A DNA stretch of 64,000 nucleotides from Perkinsus olseni. Its lineage: Eukaryota > Perkinsozoa > Perkinsida. Location of the stretch: contig JABANN010000056.1 in assembly GCA_013115125.1 (NCBI GenBank), positions 1 to 64,000 on the forward strand. The letters are read 5' to 3'. Position numbers and translations under genes: made by a program. The notes beneath the pieces were generated by a model. That model searched no databases. It had not been told where the DNA came from and saw only the letters and a program-made list of their open reading frames with translations. Shown here in pieces: positions 63,709 to 64,000 of the stretch (position 1 is its first letter; the number at the start of each line of letters is the position of its first letter).

Positions 63709-64000
63709 ATGGCCAAGTCCTCCACTTCTCCACAACGGAAGTCTCCTAAACCGGTCGACCGCAGTGGTGCCAAACACTCGGCTGTGGGTCCAGCCAGGCC
63801 TGTGGTGCGGACCTTCTCTTGTTTGACCTACGTGATGGCCATCACAGTGGTCCTCATGTCCGCCCTCTTCTATAGGGTTTACTACCAGGTCATGTCTATG
63901 AATGTGGCCCTGGAGAGCATCCCAGAGACTGTACAAGGGAGCAAGGTACGCGCTGATGCCAATAACAGCTTGCTCAGCTCTAGTCTTGTTAGTGTCGTGA
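63709..64000 (+). CDS. membrane protein, first exon (cut by window edge)
   Basis: ATG at 63709 begins MAKSSTSPQRKSPKPVDRSG, a basic cytosolic N-terminus, then a single hydrophobic helix (TYVMAITVVLMSALFYRVYY). The frame reaches ETVQGSK at about 63944, where a GTACGC donor follows; it also stays open to the edge. This is a signal-anchor (type II) topology by the positive-inside rule. The rest of the gene lies outside the window and the family is not recognisable from this part. Confidence 0.6.
   Translation, partial: MAKSSTSPQRKSPKPVDRSGAKHSAVGPARPVVRTFSCLTYVMAITVVLMSALFYRVYYQVMSMNVALESIPETVQGSKVRADANNSLLSSSLVSVV

Overview
This is nuclear DNA of a protist. I see no bacterial, organellar or viral gene. 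The gene set fits an alveolate on the perkinsid/dinoflagellate side, and Perkinsus is my best guess (inference, about 0.65). The reasons are a Kelch-repeat PP1-type phosphatase (PPKL, a plant and alveolate family), a DYRK kinase most like the plant/protist type, a TDY-type MAP kinase, many introns of about 40-58 nt that often begin GTAG or GTAAG and are flanked by short direct repeats, at least one likely GC-AG intron, and several large secreted or membrane proteins of parasite type.

Layout. 0.3-8.4 kb, plus strand: a short J-domain protein, a 960-residue SAP-like protein with 20-residue tandem repeats interrupted by an assembly gap, two unrecognised proteins that may be one gene, and a PB1-domain protein with an in-frame TAG or a 39-nt intron. 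9.0-10.7 kb, plus strand: a decayed relic and a one-module member of a secreted family. 11.9-24.0 kb, minus strand: a WD40-TRP channel fusion, an ELAPOR1/EIG121-like cysteine-rich receptor, a small acidic-tailed protein and proteasome subunit alpha-4. 25.1-36.7 kb, plus strand: four tandem genes of the secreted family. 37.0-51.6 kb, minus strand: DYRK kinase, an unknown signal-peptide protein, PPKL phosphatase, membrane-anchored Ap4A phosphorylase and MAP kinase. 51.9-64 kb, plus strand: ankyrin protein, DDX10/Dbp4 helicase, two paralogous mitochondrial carriers around a small unknown gene, and the first exon of a membrane protein cut by the window edge.

The most novel content is the secreted family (25.1-36.7 kb, plus one copy at 9.9 kb). 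I rebuilt it exon by exon. Each gene has a signal-peptide exon, a short basic linker exon, then 1, 4 or 5 repeats of a two-exon module. Exon A encodes a Cys-containing strand-rich piece and exon B a helical piece with a C-x2-A motif. All 15 A exons start in phase 0 and end in phase 2, and B exons restore phase 0, so a module can be added or lost without breaking the frame. I recognise no known domain in it. Secretion is read from the sequence; a role at the host interface is inference only.

The rest is ordinary cell machinery (proteasome, ribosome biogenesis, carriers) beside a block of signalling genes. No CRISPR array, rRNA, convincing tRNA or intact mobile element was seen.
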